From NCBI GenBank assembly GCA_949361645.1, contig OX442426.1, positions 2,538,673 through 2,602,672 on the forward strand: a stretch of 64,000 bases of DNA, in the 5' to 3' direction. The position numbers and the translations under genes were made by a program. This DNA comes from Spongilla lacustris (lineage: Eukaryota > Porifera > Demospongiae > Spongillida > Spongillidae). The notes beneath the pieces were generated by a model that did not search any database, was not told the origin of the DNA, and saw only the letters and a list, made by a program, of their open reading frames with translations. Numbering within the stretch: position 1 is the stretch's first letter; each line of letters begins with the position of its first letter. Positions 26,277-36,259 of this stretch are shown here, piece after piece.

Positions 26277-27299
26277 TCACTTGCTGCTTGCATGGGATTT
26301 TCGTACCACTCTCCTTAGTGCCCACAGGAGCATAATCCAGGGCGTGGTCACTCCCATGATCATAGCCAGGGCAATAAGCACCTCTTCTATTATAGTATTT
26401 GTAGATTCTTCTGTGTTGAAAAATAGCCCACGAGCCACAAAGGCACCGATTATTGCCAAGACAACCGAGTATTCAATGACCGCTAGTAAAATGTATGCAG
26501 TGATACGAAAACAGAGCGTAGTGATCCCGTCTGCCACGAGCAACTTGAGAAAGATCAAGAACGTGAAACCGTTAAAAGCTAGGAACAATATGCCAGCAAC
26601 TTCTGCTATAGCCATAGGGAACTCCAAGGTTATCTCATAGCATGTTAATGAACTAGCTAGATCTTGATTTGAAAGACAATAGCAATCAGTATCAAAATAT
26701 GTGCCATTTTTAAAGAAGCAATCCAAATCATCATTACAGCCTGACGTTTGTTTTAGAATAAATACGTCCCAGAAAACGACGAGGGCGAGAGAAGTAACAT
26801 TCGCTACATACACACTCAAAATAGTCATAGCCCATTTGCTACGAAGAATTTCATCAGTGTCAATCATTGAACTAGTACAGTGGTTAGCTTCTGTACTGTG
26901 ATTGGTGTGTACTGCGGTTGCAATAGGGACTGTAGTATTTTCATTCATTCTTATATTCCCTCCTGCAGTAGAATATTTGATACTACTCACTTCCTTTTCG
27001 GACTCAAGCTCCAGGTCTAGAATCCCTTCTCTATGGTGTAGCATGTTGAAGAAGCTCTCCAACATGTAGGCAATCATCTTTCTGTCCGCATCTCGAAATC
27101 GCTTTGCAAAATTCCATTCTTTCCTCCACAATAGCAGCCTCATTAGCGTAAGAATAATTGCCACCGAGTAACAGAATGCAACAATGGTATATATTGGCAC
27201 CAAAAAGATATCATCATATGTTCTTTTTGAAAAAGTTGGTTCGTAGTAATCACAGCCATATGTATCGTAAGAGTATGTATCGTTAGCAGTGTTGTCCAT
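26277..27299 (-). CDS. Uncharacterised five-pass membrane protein
   Basis: A single 340-residue open frame with no visible intron. Hydrophobic segments lie near residues 31-57, 157-183, 228-252, 263-292 and 305-327. Between the first two is a charged stretch (60-155) with several Asn-X-Ser/Thr sites. Between the second and third is a loop with Cys at 188, 194, 206, 208 and 220 (DLDCFFKNGT, DTDCYCLS), probably disulphide-bonded outside the cell. The C-terminal tail is basic (RRVVRKSHASSK). There is no signal peptide; the first segment would act as anchor. Five segments do not fit a seven-pass receptor, and I recognise no channel motif. Codon bias and composition look genuinely coding. Function unknown. 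Confidence 0.7.
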   Translation of the reverse strand: MDNTANDTYSYDTYGCDYYEPTFSKRTYDDIFLVPIYTIVAFCYSVAIILTLMRLLLWRKEWNFAKRFRDADRKMIAYMLESFFNMLHHREGILDLELESEKEVSSIKYSTAGGNIRMNENTTVPIATAVHTNHSTEANHCTSSMIDTDEILRSKWAMTILSVYVANVTSLALVVFWDVFILKQTSGCNDDLDCFFKNGTYFDTDCYCLSNQDLASSLTCYEITLEFPMAIAEVAGILFLAFNGFTFLIFLKLLVADGITTLCFRITAYILLAVIEYSVVLAIIGAFVARGLFFNTEESTNTIIEEVLIALAMIMGVTTPWIMLLWALRRVVRKSHASSK

Positions 27300-27517
27300 C
27301 TTCGGTATCTATAAATACAGGTAGACAACCACGTCATATACTGGTAAACAAACCGAGTCATGAAAAACAAACAGTTTAAATGTGCTAAACAAAAGTTTCT
27401 AAAATTGCATACGGCATCTTTGAAAACAGTGATTTATCTGTCATGATGTAGCACGACAAGGACCACAAAAGGGTCATGACGAAAGTAACATGCGCACTGT
27501 TTCGTTTATTTATTTGT

Positions 27518-27579
27518 TAGTCTGGGGACCCGACTAATGGCAGTACAGCCATCATGCACGCAGTCGGGTCCCCAGACTA
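27518..27579. repeat. Perfect 18-bp inverted repeat (hairpin)
   Basis: TAGTCTGGGGACCCGACT at 27518-27535 is followed, after a 26-base loop, by its exact reverse complement at 27562-27579. It sits about 220 bp upstream of the membrane-protein start codon. It could be a MITE relic or a structured RNA element; nothing else marks it. Confidence 0.75.
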
Positions 27580-27845
27580 GCTAGTTGTATCAAAAATTAA
27601 TAATGCATGTATTCTTTCCGGCCGACCTTGCTGCCTGTTTATGTCTCCGTAGAACACATTTTTAAAATCAATCTACTGCATTTGCATACATGTAGTTCTT
27701 CTCGCTTTGCCGGTAAAAGGACAGAAACGATTAAGAAAAGTTCATTGTTTCTGGAGATTATCAATATAAGTCATTCACATCATCATTTTTCATCAATAAC
27801 CTCTATTGTACAGTTCTAATCATAACAATATATTATTCTGGCTTC

Positions 27846-28020
27846 AGCAGCTGTGGCTACAGCTCTAGCTTCCCTTGTGGCATCAGAGATGTATGAGGCT
27901 GTGAAGGTGTCCACACAAGTAAAGTCCCAAACAAGACACTGGCCAGACTTCCATGGGGCAATGGAATAACCGTCAGGTCACTTACCATCTGATCTGCATA
28001 GGCCAATGGGCTGCTGTAGT
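27846..28020 (-). mobile_element. Retroelement ORF fragment, left (inverted) part
   Basis: On the minus strand this reads a peptide containing GQCLVWDFTCVDTFTASYI followed by [16 protein letters not shown]. It overlaps in sequence with the plus-strand fragment at 28100-28155, which encodes the same [14 protein letters not shown] block. The motif resembles the C-terminal part of reverse-transcriptase polyproteins common in cnidarian and sponge genomes (family memory, not searched). The fragment ends abruptly after the shared block, in a frame that soon stops. Confidence 0.5.
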
Positions 28021-28099
28021 GACCTATGTACGATGGCATTGATAGCAGCATGCCTCGAAAAACGACCTTGGCTTTTGATGCAGCTGAGCCCGTGAGTAG

Positions 28100-28390
28100 C
28101 AAGGGCATCTCTGATGCCACAAGAGGAGCTAGAGCTGTAGCCACAGCTGCTGAAGCCAGGAAGAAGGAGAAATATGCTCTGCTGTCCAAATCACACCATT
28201 TTGTACCAATTGCAATTGAGACCTCAGGTGCCCTTGGCCCTGATGCTCTCAGTTTGCTCACAGATATCAGCAGGCATCAGCAGAGCATGACACATGATCA
28301 CCGGTCCCTCCCATTCCTTCTCCAGAGAGTGTCCATTGCACTACAGCACGGCAATGCTGCCTCTGTATTGGGCACCATGCACACGTATAG
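28100..28390 (+). mobile_element. Retroelement ORF fragment, right part
   Basis: The plus-strand frame contains [20 protein letters not shown] followed by HHFVPIAIETSGALGPDA and QRVSIALQHGNAASVLGT, the usual tail of non-LTR-type reverse-transcriptase polyproteins in basal animals (by recollection). Only about 100 codons remain, and the upstream sequence does not continue the domain. With 27846-28020 it forms a head-to-head pair sharing about 50 bp, as expected from 5' inversion during retrotransposition or from two nested insertions. Confidence 0.5.
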
Positions 28391-30600
28391 CATGAAATTT
28401 ATACTTGTATACATGTAGTATAACCCTGTGTATCCAGTACCATATATATATAATTATAATTATAAATAAATTTTATATATAATAATAACCTTTTAAAAAA
28501 AATGTAAAACATAAAAGCAAAACTTTACCTATCGATTCGCTCTGTTCGTTAATTTTTATGCCATCCATTACGGAGATATCAATACATTTGAACAACCACG
28601 TTTTCCCGCTTGGTAGGGTATATTTAACAAGTTAGTACAGTCAGGGGCGGATCCAGGGGTGGAGTATGGGGAGTGGTAACATGACATGTTGTCACGTCAT
28701 AAGTCCATAAACATACTACTACCGCCTAGCTATTTGATTCTTCCAAGAATGGTACTTTTAATGGGGAGTTTGGGTACCCATGCAGATGTGTACAAGGTTT
28801 CCTGTTACAATAGAAAATGATAATTATTATTGATTAGGAATATATATTGTTTTTGTAGCGGTTTTCGAGGGGAAAAAAATTTCCTGCAATATATGTGATA
28901 GGTGAAACTGAAACACGTGCATTTACACGTACATTTGCAGAACTAAGGTACTTTATGATCAAGATCCACCCTAGTACAGCTGCGTGCATGTAGAACTGCA
29001 TGGGGCTGGGAAAATACCTTACAAATGTCGATGTACTCACGCGAATCTAGAGCACCCCTAAGTGTGCACCTTGTCACATGTATGTTAATAACTACAGCTA
29101 TATAGATTGTGCGTTGCACTTTGCAAGCAAAACAAAACACAGGAGTATTTTAAGATTGTCTGAAATATGCCGCCGTACTTTCAAAAAGCTAAAAACTGTT
29201 TGTTGAAGCACGCGCGAACCATGTGGCTATTGCTTTTTTAATAGCTCTTATATCTTTTCATTCATTTTATAAGGTTTTGCTTGATTGTAACCAATTCACA
29301 TGCAAGACTAGACTTAGTGTCTGACTTATTAACTCGTGCGGGAAAAATCAGGCGCACTCAGAACGACTTTATAGTGAGGCAATTTTATTCAATGTAATCG
29401 TACAATACTAAATCCACCTTAGAGTGACTCGCGCCATACGATGATGAATTTGACCTGGTTCGAGCATCAAGCTTGTGTCTAAGGGGATCTATAGGAGTAG
29501 TGCGTGGACCGTAGGCTTTGACGATGGGGATAGGCTTTAGCATTTTCTTGTCTTTCTTTGAATGTTATGTTTGTACTGTGTAGATATGTACTTATATTGT
29601 GATTTCTTACGCCAAAGGCAATAATACAAATACTACATCATATAAAAAAGACGATGAATTGATTAACGGAAGTTCTCCATATCCCGCTGATAGATGAAAT
29701 TCGCCGAAACAAATGTTTCCTCTAAAATTAAACCGATAATCAACAGCTAGAATGTGTGTAGATAAACAAAGACTAAGGTTGTTGACATGGATTGCGCATA
29801 ATGTACCCTGCCTGGCATGTCCTCATTGCAAGGGCAAGACAAATAAAAGTAATTAGCCCTTAGTTTGGTTATGGCTCTGTTCACATTTGAAGATTTTCAA
29901 ATCTAAATCTATCATTAGCTTACCTCGACAATTGAGACACTACGTTTATAAAGAGTCGTAGACAAGTATATAAAGCTGGGGGCTAAGTTATTAAGTACTA
30001 TTATAGCATGCTATCTGACAATCTGTAGAATTGTACTTGAGTAGAGGATACCATCGTCTGCGATCTCTTTGTGTAATAAAATTAGTGCAGTTATTCTGAA
30101 GAAAAGCAATAACTTAGCGCTCAAGCTGGGGAGGGAATGTGGGGACTCATTTCAGATCTTTAGAAAGCCAATCAGTAATGTAAATATTGCGGATATAAAA
30201 AAAAAAAAAACAAAAAAACGTCGTACAGCTAGGGTAGGTACATGTAGCTATTAAAAATACTTGTGTATACGTTGTTTATAAGGTATGACGTAGTTATAAG
30301 CGGATCTGCATAGGTCGGAGATACCAGGAAGAAAAAAAAAAACAACGTGCAACCGACACTGGCCCTGTGTATATGTCTATATACGCTAAACTACTCCTGA
30401 TAATAACCTTAATTGTGGGTAGCAGTTAGAACGAAGTATTCGATCCTTGATTTATGTTTTAGTCTGAATTCGAAGCGATGAATCTTTTGCGTACAACGCG
30501 CGTGCTTAAAATTCGAGTGCACTAACTTGAAGTACCGTGTAAGCTAAGGGAAATAACTTCACAATTCGGAATAACTCCATCGCCAATATAAATCTGGCAT

Positions 30601-30637
<37 letters not shown>

Positions 30638-31619
30638 CATGCATGCGTTCATGCACACAACTGCACAAGATTAAGTCAATGCAATTACTTTCTAAATTTG
30701 TACTTAGCTTACCTCGATTAGAAATAGTCAATTGGAAAGTTGTCATGCAAACTATACCGAAATGGAAACGCAATACGTTTATAAATATTCCGCCCGGAGA
30801 TGGCCGAACAGGAAGGCTACGTGTACTTTCGGCAACCTCATTGTGTGACTATACAAACCACTCTCACGTGAAACATACATGTCTATATGGGATAACGTTT
30901 CTGACCATCTGCGTTTTAAGAATTTAATTATTGAAGTCTAACCTTGTTGAACAGCTAATTAGTTTAAATGCGTTACAGGTTAGTAGAACAATAAATGTTC
31001 TAGTTGTACATTTACATCAGTACACGAAGTAACGATATATTGCCTGACAAATACGGTATCATATATGATTTATTCTGCAATATGGCAAAATGTTGCACCA
31101 TCATTTTGGTCCCTCGTATACATGTACATGTACCTATCTCGTACAACGCGAAGTCGACCAAACCTTTCACCATTATATGTTTTAGCTTGTATGCCTAGTC
31201 TTTGAAAGTATACATCAACCTGAGCGTTAATTAGTGTCTAAGAATAAAGCTCTGATTGGCATTTTTTTTGGTTTAACGTTTACATATAAGAATATACAGT
31301 ATACTCTCGATGCTATCGCGGGATCCGGACAAGTGCGAGGGGCAATAGTAGCGAGGTCTATTGACATAGGTGTGCATGGGAAGTAATCTAATTTGGCAAG
31401 TATACAGCGAGTGATAAAATCGTAGCAGTATCGCTGATCTGCATGATCTTGAATCCAGTTACTCACTATTAATATAAGCACCAATTGTGCAGCTGTCTCG
31501 TACCCAGACCCAAACATACGTAAGCATTATCGCTTACAGTATAATACTGCGTACATGGGTCACCGTCTGGCCAACAAGTCGAAGGGTTAAGGAACTATAG
31601 GAAGTTGTTCTGCATGGTC
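28391..31619. other. Stretch without recognised gene
   Basis: AT-rich DNA with no convincing exon on either strand. It contains a MITE-like end motif at about 28645 (AGGGGCGGATCCAGGGG), a G34 run at 30601-30634, and an A-rich tract at about 30198-30220. A block around 29480-29535 (AAGGGGATCTA ... GGCTTTGACGATGG) resembles 1040-1090, so a dispersed repeat family may be present. Open frames are short and motif-free. Confidence 0.5.
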
Positions 31620-32281
31620 AGTGGCGGATACAAGGGGGGGGGGGGGGGGGGGGGGGGGGGGTGGTGTCCGGACCCCCCCCCCCTCAGACCCGATTATGAA
31701 TAAAATTAAGTATCAATACTATTAATGAATGCAATTAACAACATCCCACGTGATATAGCGTATCATCCTGATGGCAAGCAATCTGTTCACTCACCTCATT
31801 CGGCAAGTATCTTGAGTTACTTTTCCAAGAAAGCAAAAGGTAATTATGTAATGCGCTAAAAGATTCAGGCCTACGCGTACAGGAATCACGCACCCGCCCG
31901 TTCAACTACTGTACTTTTAAGTTTAATTATGGGTATTCTATAGTCCCACTGACCAGTTATCACACAGGCCACTTCTTGTATCGAGCCCAAAACGGACAAC
32001 AACCATCAGTTCAATCAAATGTGAAATGCGGATAAATACGTTCTGTTCCATTCCACTCCCCCCCCCCCCCCCAACCATTATTGGCCGCCATTTTTTAGTC
32101 TTTCGCCCCAGTTTAAGGCTTGATAGATAGTCTGTGTCGCTAAGAGCGCGACCCCCAAAAGCTTCCGCGCTTCGCGCAGGAGGGGGCGCATCCCCCTCCC
32201 GCACCCTCCCCCTATTGATTATTCATGTCGGACCCCCCCCCCCCCCCCCCCCTTCCAGATTTCCTGTATCCGGTGCGCCAG
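31620..32281. mobile_element. Possible hAT-like MITE with poly-G/poly-C near both ends
   Basis: The left end reads CAGTGGCGGATACAAGG followed by a run of about 28 G. The right end, read in reverse complement, is CTGGCGCACCGGATACAGG followed soon by a long G run. Both inner borders contain GTCCG next to the homopolymer. CAGNGGCGGAT-type ends are typical of hAT family TIRs. I could not find a clean 8-bp target duplication, so the borders are tentative. The interior is non-coding. Confidence 0.45.
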
Positions 32282-32354
32282 AATGTTGGCGCTACAATCA
32301 GAATTGAGAGCTCGCGTTACGTCACGGTAATTAGATTCCAATAGCATTCCACAC

Positions 32355-33650
32355 TACAGTGCATAACATGCTAGTTGATGATAAATTTTTTTGCATCACT
32401 TTTACATTTGAGTGGACTTTTTAACAACATGGTTTGGGATATCCAAAATCTAATTACAGAATATTGTTTATGCATCATCTGGCATTAAAAGTACAAAGCC
32501 ACAACTGCTCACGTGACTTCCTCATTGCATAGCGTTTCATTTTCAGTAACTACCCTAAATAAGTAGTTTTTAAGGGATTTCTCCACCGTTACATACTGAA
32601 TTGCGCTGAAATTTGGTGTGTAAGTGTAGCATGGTCCCTTATAAAAAACTGCCGTGTTCGATTTCGAATGCGGGAAACAGTTTCGGTATTGGCATCCTTT
32701 AAGGACAGATTTTAGAGGGAATTGTGCTTAGTATGGAGTTTCGTTGCGTGCGCGATCTGAGGTCCCAGGATCAGCTAGTAGATAGTAAAATGATGGTTGA
32801 ATCCAAGGCAGTTGCATTCGTGACTTTACTGATGGTTTGGCAGCGAATAGAAAGCCTCTAAGTCGGAGGATGAAAAAAAGTCGGCCATATACAATGAATA
32901 ACATTATAAAGTTGACGTCATTGTATGTTGTGGGAGTGGTGATCAAGTCGACAACGGTTCTTTTGCACTTCAGAGGTGCCTAAATAGGTGATGATGCATT
33001 CCTACATCTGATTTATCGTTCGCTTGTGGTCTCCAGCAGGGTTTGGTTCTGAAAAGAACGCTACCACTCCCACTTTTCAGCCAATGACGTCAACTCTATA
33101 ATGTTATTCATTGTATATGGCCGACTTTTTTTCATCCTCCGACTTAGAGGCTTTCTATTCGCTGCCAAACCATCAGTAAAGTCACGAGTGCAACTGCCTT
33201 GGATTCAACCATCATTTTACTATCTACTAGCTGATCCTGGGACCTCAGATCGCGCACGCAACGAAACTCCATACTAAGCACAATTCTCTCTAAAATCTGT
33301 CCTTAAAGGATGCCAATACCGAAACTGTTTCCCGCATTCAAAATCGGACACGGCAGTTTTCGATAAGGGGCCATGCTACACTTACACACCGAATTTCAGC
33401 GCAATCCAGCATGTAACGGTGGAGAAATCCCTTAAAAACTACTTATTTAAGGTAGTTACTGAAAATGAAACGCTATGCAATGAGGAAGTTACATGAGCAG
33501 TTGTGGTTTTGTACTTTTAATGCCAGATGATGCATAAACAATATTCTGTAATTAGATTTTGGATATCCCAAACCATGTTGTTAAAAAGTCCACTCAAATG
33601 TAAAAGTGATGCAAAAAATTTTATCATCAACTAGCATGTTATGCACTGTA
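32355..33650. mobile_element. Foldback element: ~585-bp inverted repeats, TA target site
   Basis: The left arm (32355 to about 32940) and right arm (about 33062 to 33650) are near-identical reverse complements, separated by about 120 bp. The outermost bases are TACAGTGCATAAC on the left and GTTATGCACTGTA on the right, that is TA followed by CAGTG. This is the signature of Tc1/mariner-type ends with TA target duplication. Only scattered differences are visible along the arms, for example AACTTTATAATG against AACTCTATAATG. No protein is encoded. Transcripts crossing it would form a very long perfect hairpin. Confidence 0.85.
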
Positions 33651-34168
33651 CAGAGAGGAGCCTGGTGCTTGATCGTGAGTGCGCGGCTAAGGTTGTGATA
33701 TATGGATATGTGTCTAAAACGATCGAAGGTAAAGCCATTTCAGTAGGAAAGGGCTCATTACGAAGTACGTCTAAAATCTGTCGTGAATCTCTTTCCAGCC
33801 CATCGCGTTCACCACTCTGAGAGTATCGTTGCGGTGGTAGCCTTGTAGCTTGAGCACACTAAAACCATAATGCTAAAACAAACCTCACGTTTTACCATGA
33901 TGATGTAGCCAGTATGTATAAAAGCTTACGTACGTTTGGGTCTGGGTACGAGACTACACAAACAGGTTGGTATTGTCGCCATTTGAAAACACGAAATAAA
34001 AGCCAGCATCATTTTTCTATTTACATTGCTTACCTCATGCTACAGTTTCGTTGCCACGGCGCGTTATAGCTCGTGAAAGCGGGTAACTTGCGATGTACCT
34101 CTCCTGTTGGAAGCGACGTTCCCAACCGATAGAAAGTTGAAATCATAGCTGAATCTTGATGTGAAAGG
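33651..34168. other. Stretch without recognised gene
   Basis: Sequence between the foldback element and the RING ORF. It contains no repeat or exon I can support. A palindrome-free, moderately CpG-containing segment lies at 33960-34140. Confidence 0.4.
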
Positions 34169-34659
34169 ATATAAATTCAGCGTACTTTATTATCTACAGG
34201 TCAGCATTCGTTGGTTCACCATTGCACTGGTGTGGGCCATACTCACAAGCCTTAATGTCCTTCCTACAGGTTTGACACTGAAGTGCTTGTCCATCAGCAG
34301 TGTCTGGGTCAATAAGTGGTGCTGCCGTTAGCTGTGGTGCAGTTAGGGGAGTGTCCATGAAGCAGCATGGACACTTGACCCCACTACAATTGAACACCTT
34401 GAACCACTCGACCATGCAGGCAGTGCACACAAGTGCCGTACATGGAAGCTCCAGAGGCTGGTGTAAAATCCTCAGGCATACGTGTATGGGACACTGTAGT
34501 TGCTCCAGGATTGCTGGATTGTTGGAGCTGGCTAGTAAGTGGTCATCCAGTAAGGATTCAATGGGAGGGGCTATTGCATGAATGCGTGCAAAGAAGCATA
34601 GGAACATAATGAAGATTGGGGGGCCCAAAGGGTTTGTCCAATATAAATTCAGCGTACTT
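34169..34659. repeat. 19-bp direct repeats flanking the RING ORF
   Basis: ATATAAATTCAGCGTACTT occurs at 34169-34187 and again, exactly, at 34641-34659, just outside the two ends of the RING-encoding frame. The spacing (about 470 bp) and perfect match suggest a target duplication or a duplicated border of an insertion. Confidence 0.8.
34194..34628 (-). CDS. RING-finger protein fragment
   Basis: The 144-residue minus-strand frame has a zinc-binding block: C46-PIHV-C51, then LPC63, C68-TA-C71, C81 and C86-P-C88-C89. This is an atypical RING that lacks the usual histidine. A second Cys/His pair group follows (CQTCRKDI and ending HQC). RING proteins are usually E3 ubiquitin ligases. This particular layout, with PLELPC and CPCC followed by a C-C-H-C group, is reminiscent of the N-terminal region of RAG1-like proteins found in invertebrate genomes (inference). 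The N-terminal hydrophobic stretch (PIFIMFLCFF) is probably not a true start. Exact 19-bp direct repeats flank the frame. It may be one exon of a longer gene or a transposon relic. Confidence 0.5.
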   Translation of the reverse strand: MGPPIFIMFLCFFARIHAIAPPIESLLDDHLLASSNNPAILEQLQCPIHVCLRILHQPLELPCTALVCTACMVEWFKVFNCSGVKCPCCFMDTPLTAPQLTAAPLIDPDTADGQALQCQTCRKDIKACEYGPHQCNGEPTNADL

Positions 34660-36259
34660 AATATACATATTGCTATTGCCCAAGATTGGGGGGGGGGGGG
34701 GGGGGCAAAGGCCCCCTCTGCCCCTGCGGTTCATATGCCTATGCTGCAATGATCTTCTGTAGGCTTTGTTTTGCTGGACCAAAGTTCGCCAAAAAAACAC
34801 ATGTATAAGGAGGTACGAACATTACAGCTTTATTGGCTTATACCGTATTGTCTTTTTATAAACCTAGTGTCCAACCGCAAACAGCCATGATACATCGATG
34901 ACATCATGCTGTACGAATGCTGATATCAGCAATGTTTAATAACGCTGATCGCATGATGTGACTTATCCAACCAGTATTCATATGCATCAACAATGATACA
35001 CTATGTAACTATCTATATGAAATTTGCTGTATTATCGTCATGTAGCAGCGCTGATGCCAACAGTGACACATGCGTTGATGTCGGCCATATTTGGGGGTTG
35101 ACCTTTCCATAGTATTTCTTCATTAAAATTCATACGTTCCAAATAAAAGTTTTTTTTTTTACAAATTGTACATTACAAATGTATGTACATCTAACGTTAT
35201 AGTGCTCCATCTTCTACTGTCTTCTATCAGTGTTCTATCTTCAACACCACAGACTCCATTAGCACCTTCTAAATGAAGAAACAAGTTGTTAAGTGCTGCC
35301 TCACCTGACGGAGTGGTAGCAAGCTAGATGATCTCTAGAACAGTACTTGCAACACACTCACCTTCATTCCACCACAAGAAACAGTGGGTGTAGTAGCAAG
35401 CTATGGTCTGCAACAGTAGAATACATACTTTAAATACACTCAACTACTTTACACAGCAAGGAGCAGGTCTCACTTCACTGTAAAGTACACAACGTGCACA
35501 CAGCATGATTTACCTGCTTGTTTCAAATCTGCAGTCTTGCACCCAGGTGCACCGCAAAACACCAATGGGCATGTCAAGGACACCATTAAATCCATACAAA
35601 CCCGATGATGTAGGTTTTCCGCATCTGAAACGCAAAGGTTTTCATAAAGAGACGCATAGTACATACAGAATCATAGTACAATACTTACGTTGCTAACAAA
35701 ACTATGGCCGTTCAACACATAAGCCCATACGAACCTTTGGCACGTTTCCAAACTCAACGCTTTCACAGTGCACTCGATTGTAATAACCTGGACCACATGT
35801 ACAGGCTGCAATCGATACAACCCTGAGACAAGACCTGGACAAAACGTACCTGTGTATCACCATCACATATACCCAAAAAAAATGTAACATGTACATATAC
35901 ACAAGAATGTACTTACCATCGCACGAAACCTTCTACACTACTCCAAACGCTATCATCAGAAACTTGCCAAGCCTGAAGCATCACACTCATTCTTTTGACT
36001 GCGGGTACAAAAATTATTAAAACATTTTTTCTTTAATGAATATGTTTGTAAGCATTTTTCTTTACGTCCAAGTCCTTGACTTCTACAGCTACTTAATGGG
36101 ATCCAAGGTCCCATGAAATCATTACTTGATTAGCTATGGACTGCAATTCAACCTGGTGGGATATAACTCTTCTAGTGCAAGGTAGTTAGTCGGCTTGCCT
36201 TTAGGAACACATAGCTGGTGAGTGACTAACAAATATAGCAGCACTGATTTAATATAATT
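34660..36259. other. Stretch without recognised gene
   Basis: Contains a G run at 34687-34705 and AT-rich sequence with several AC-rich minus-strand pieces that look like intron-bearing relics. No reliable motif is visible. It lies downstream, in the minus-strand sense, of the TNP2-like relic and may contain its 3' end. Confidence 0.4.

Noticed and set aside
29440..29480. tRNA B-box-like GGTTCGAGC
   Set aside because: No A box or cloverleaf could be drawn around it.
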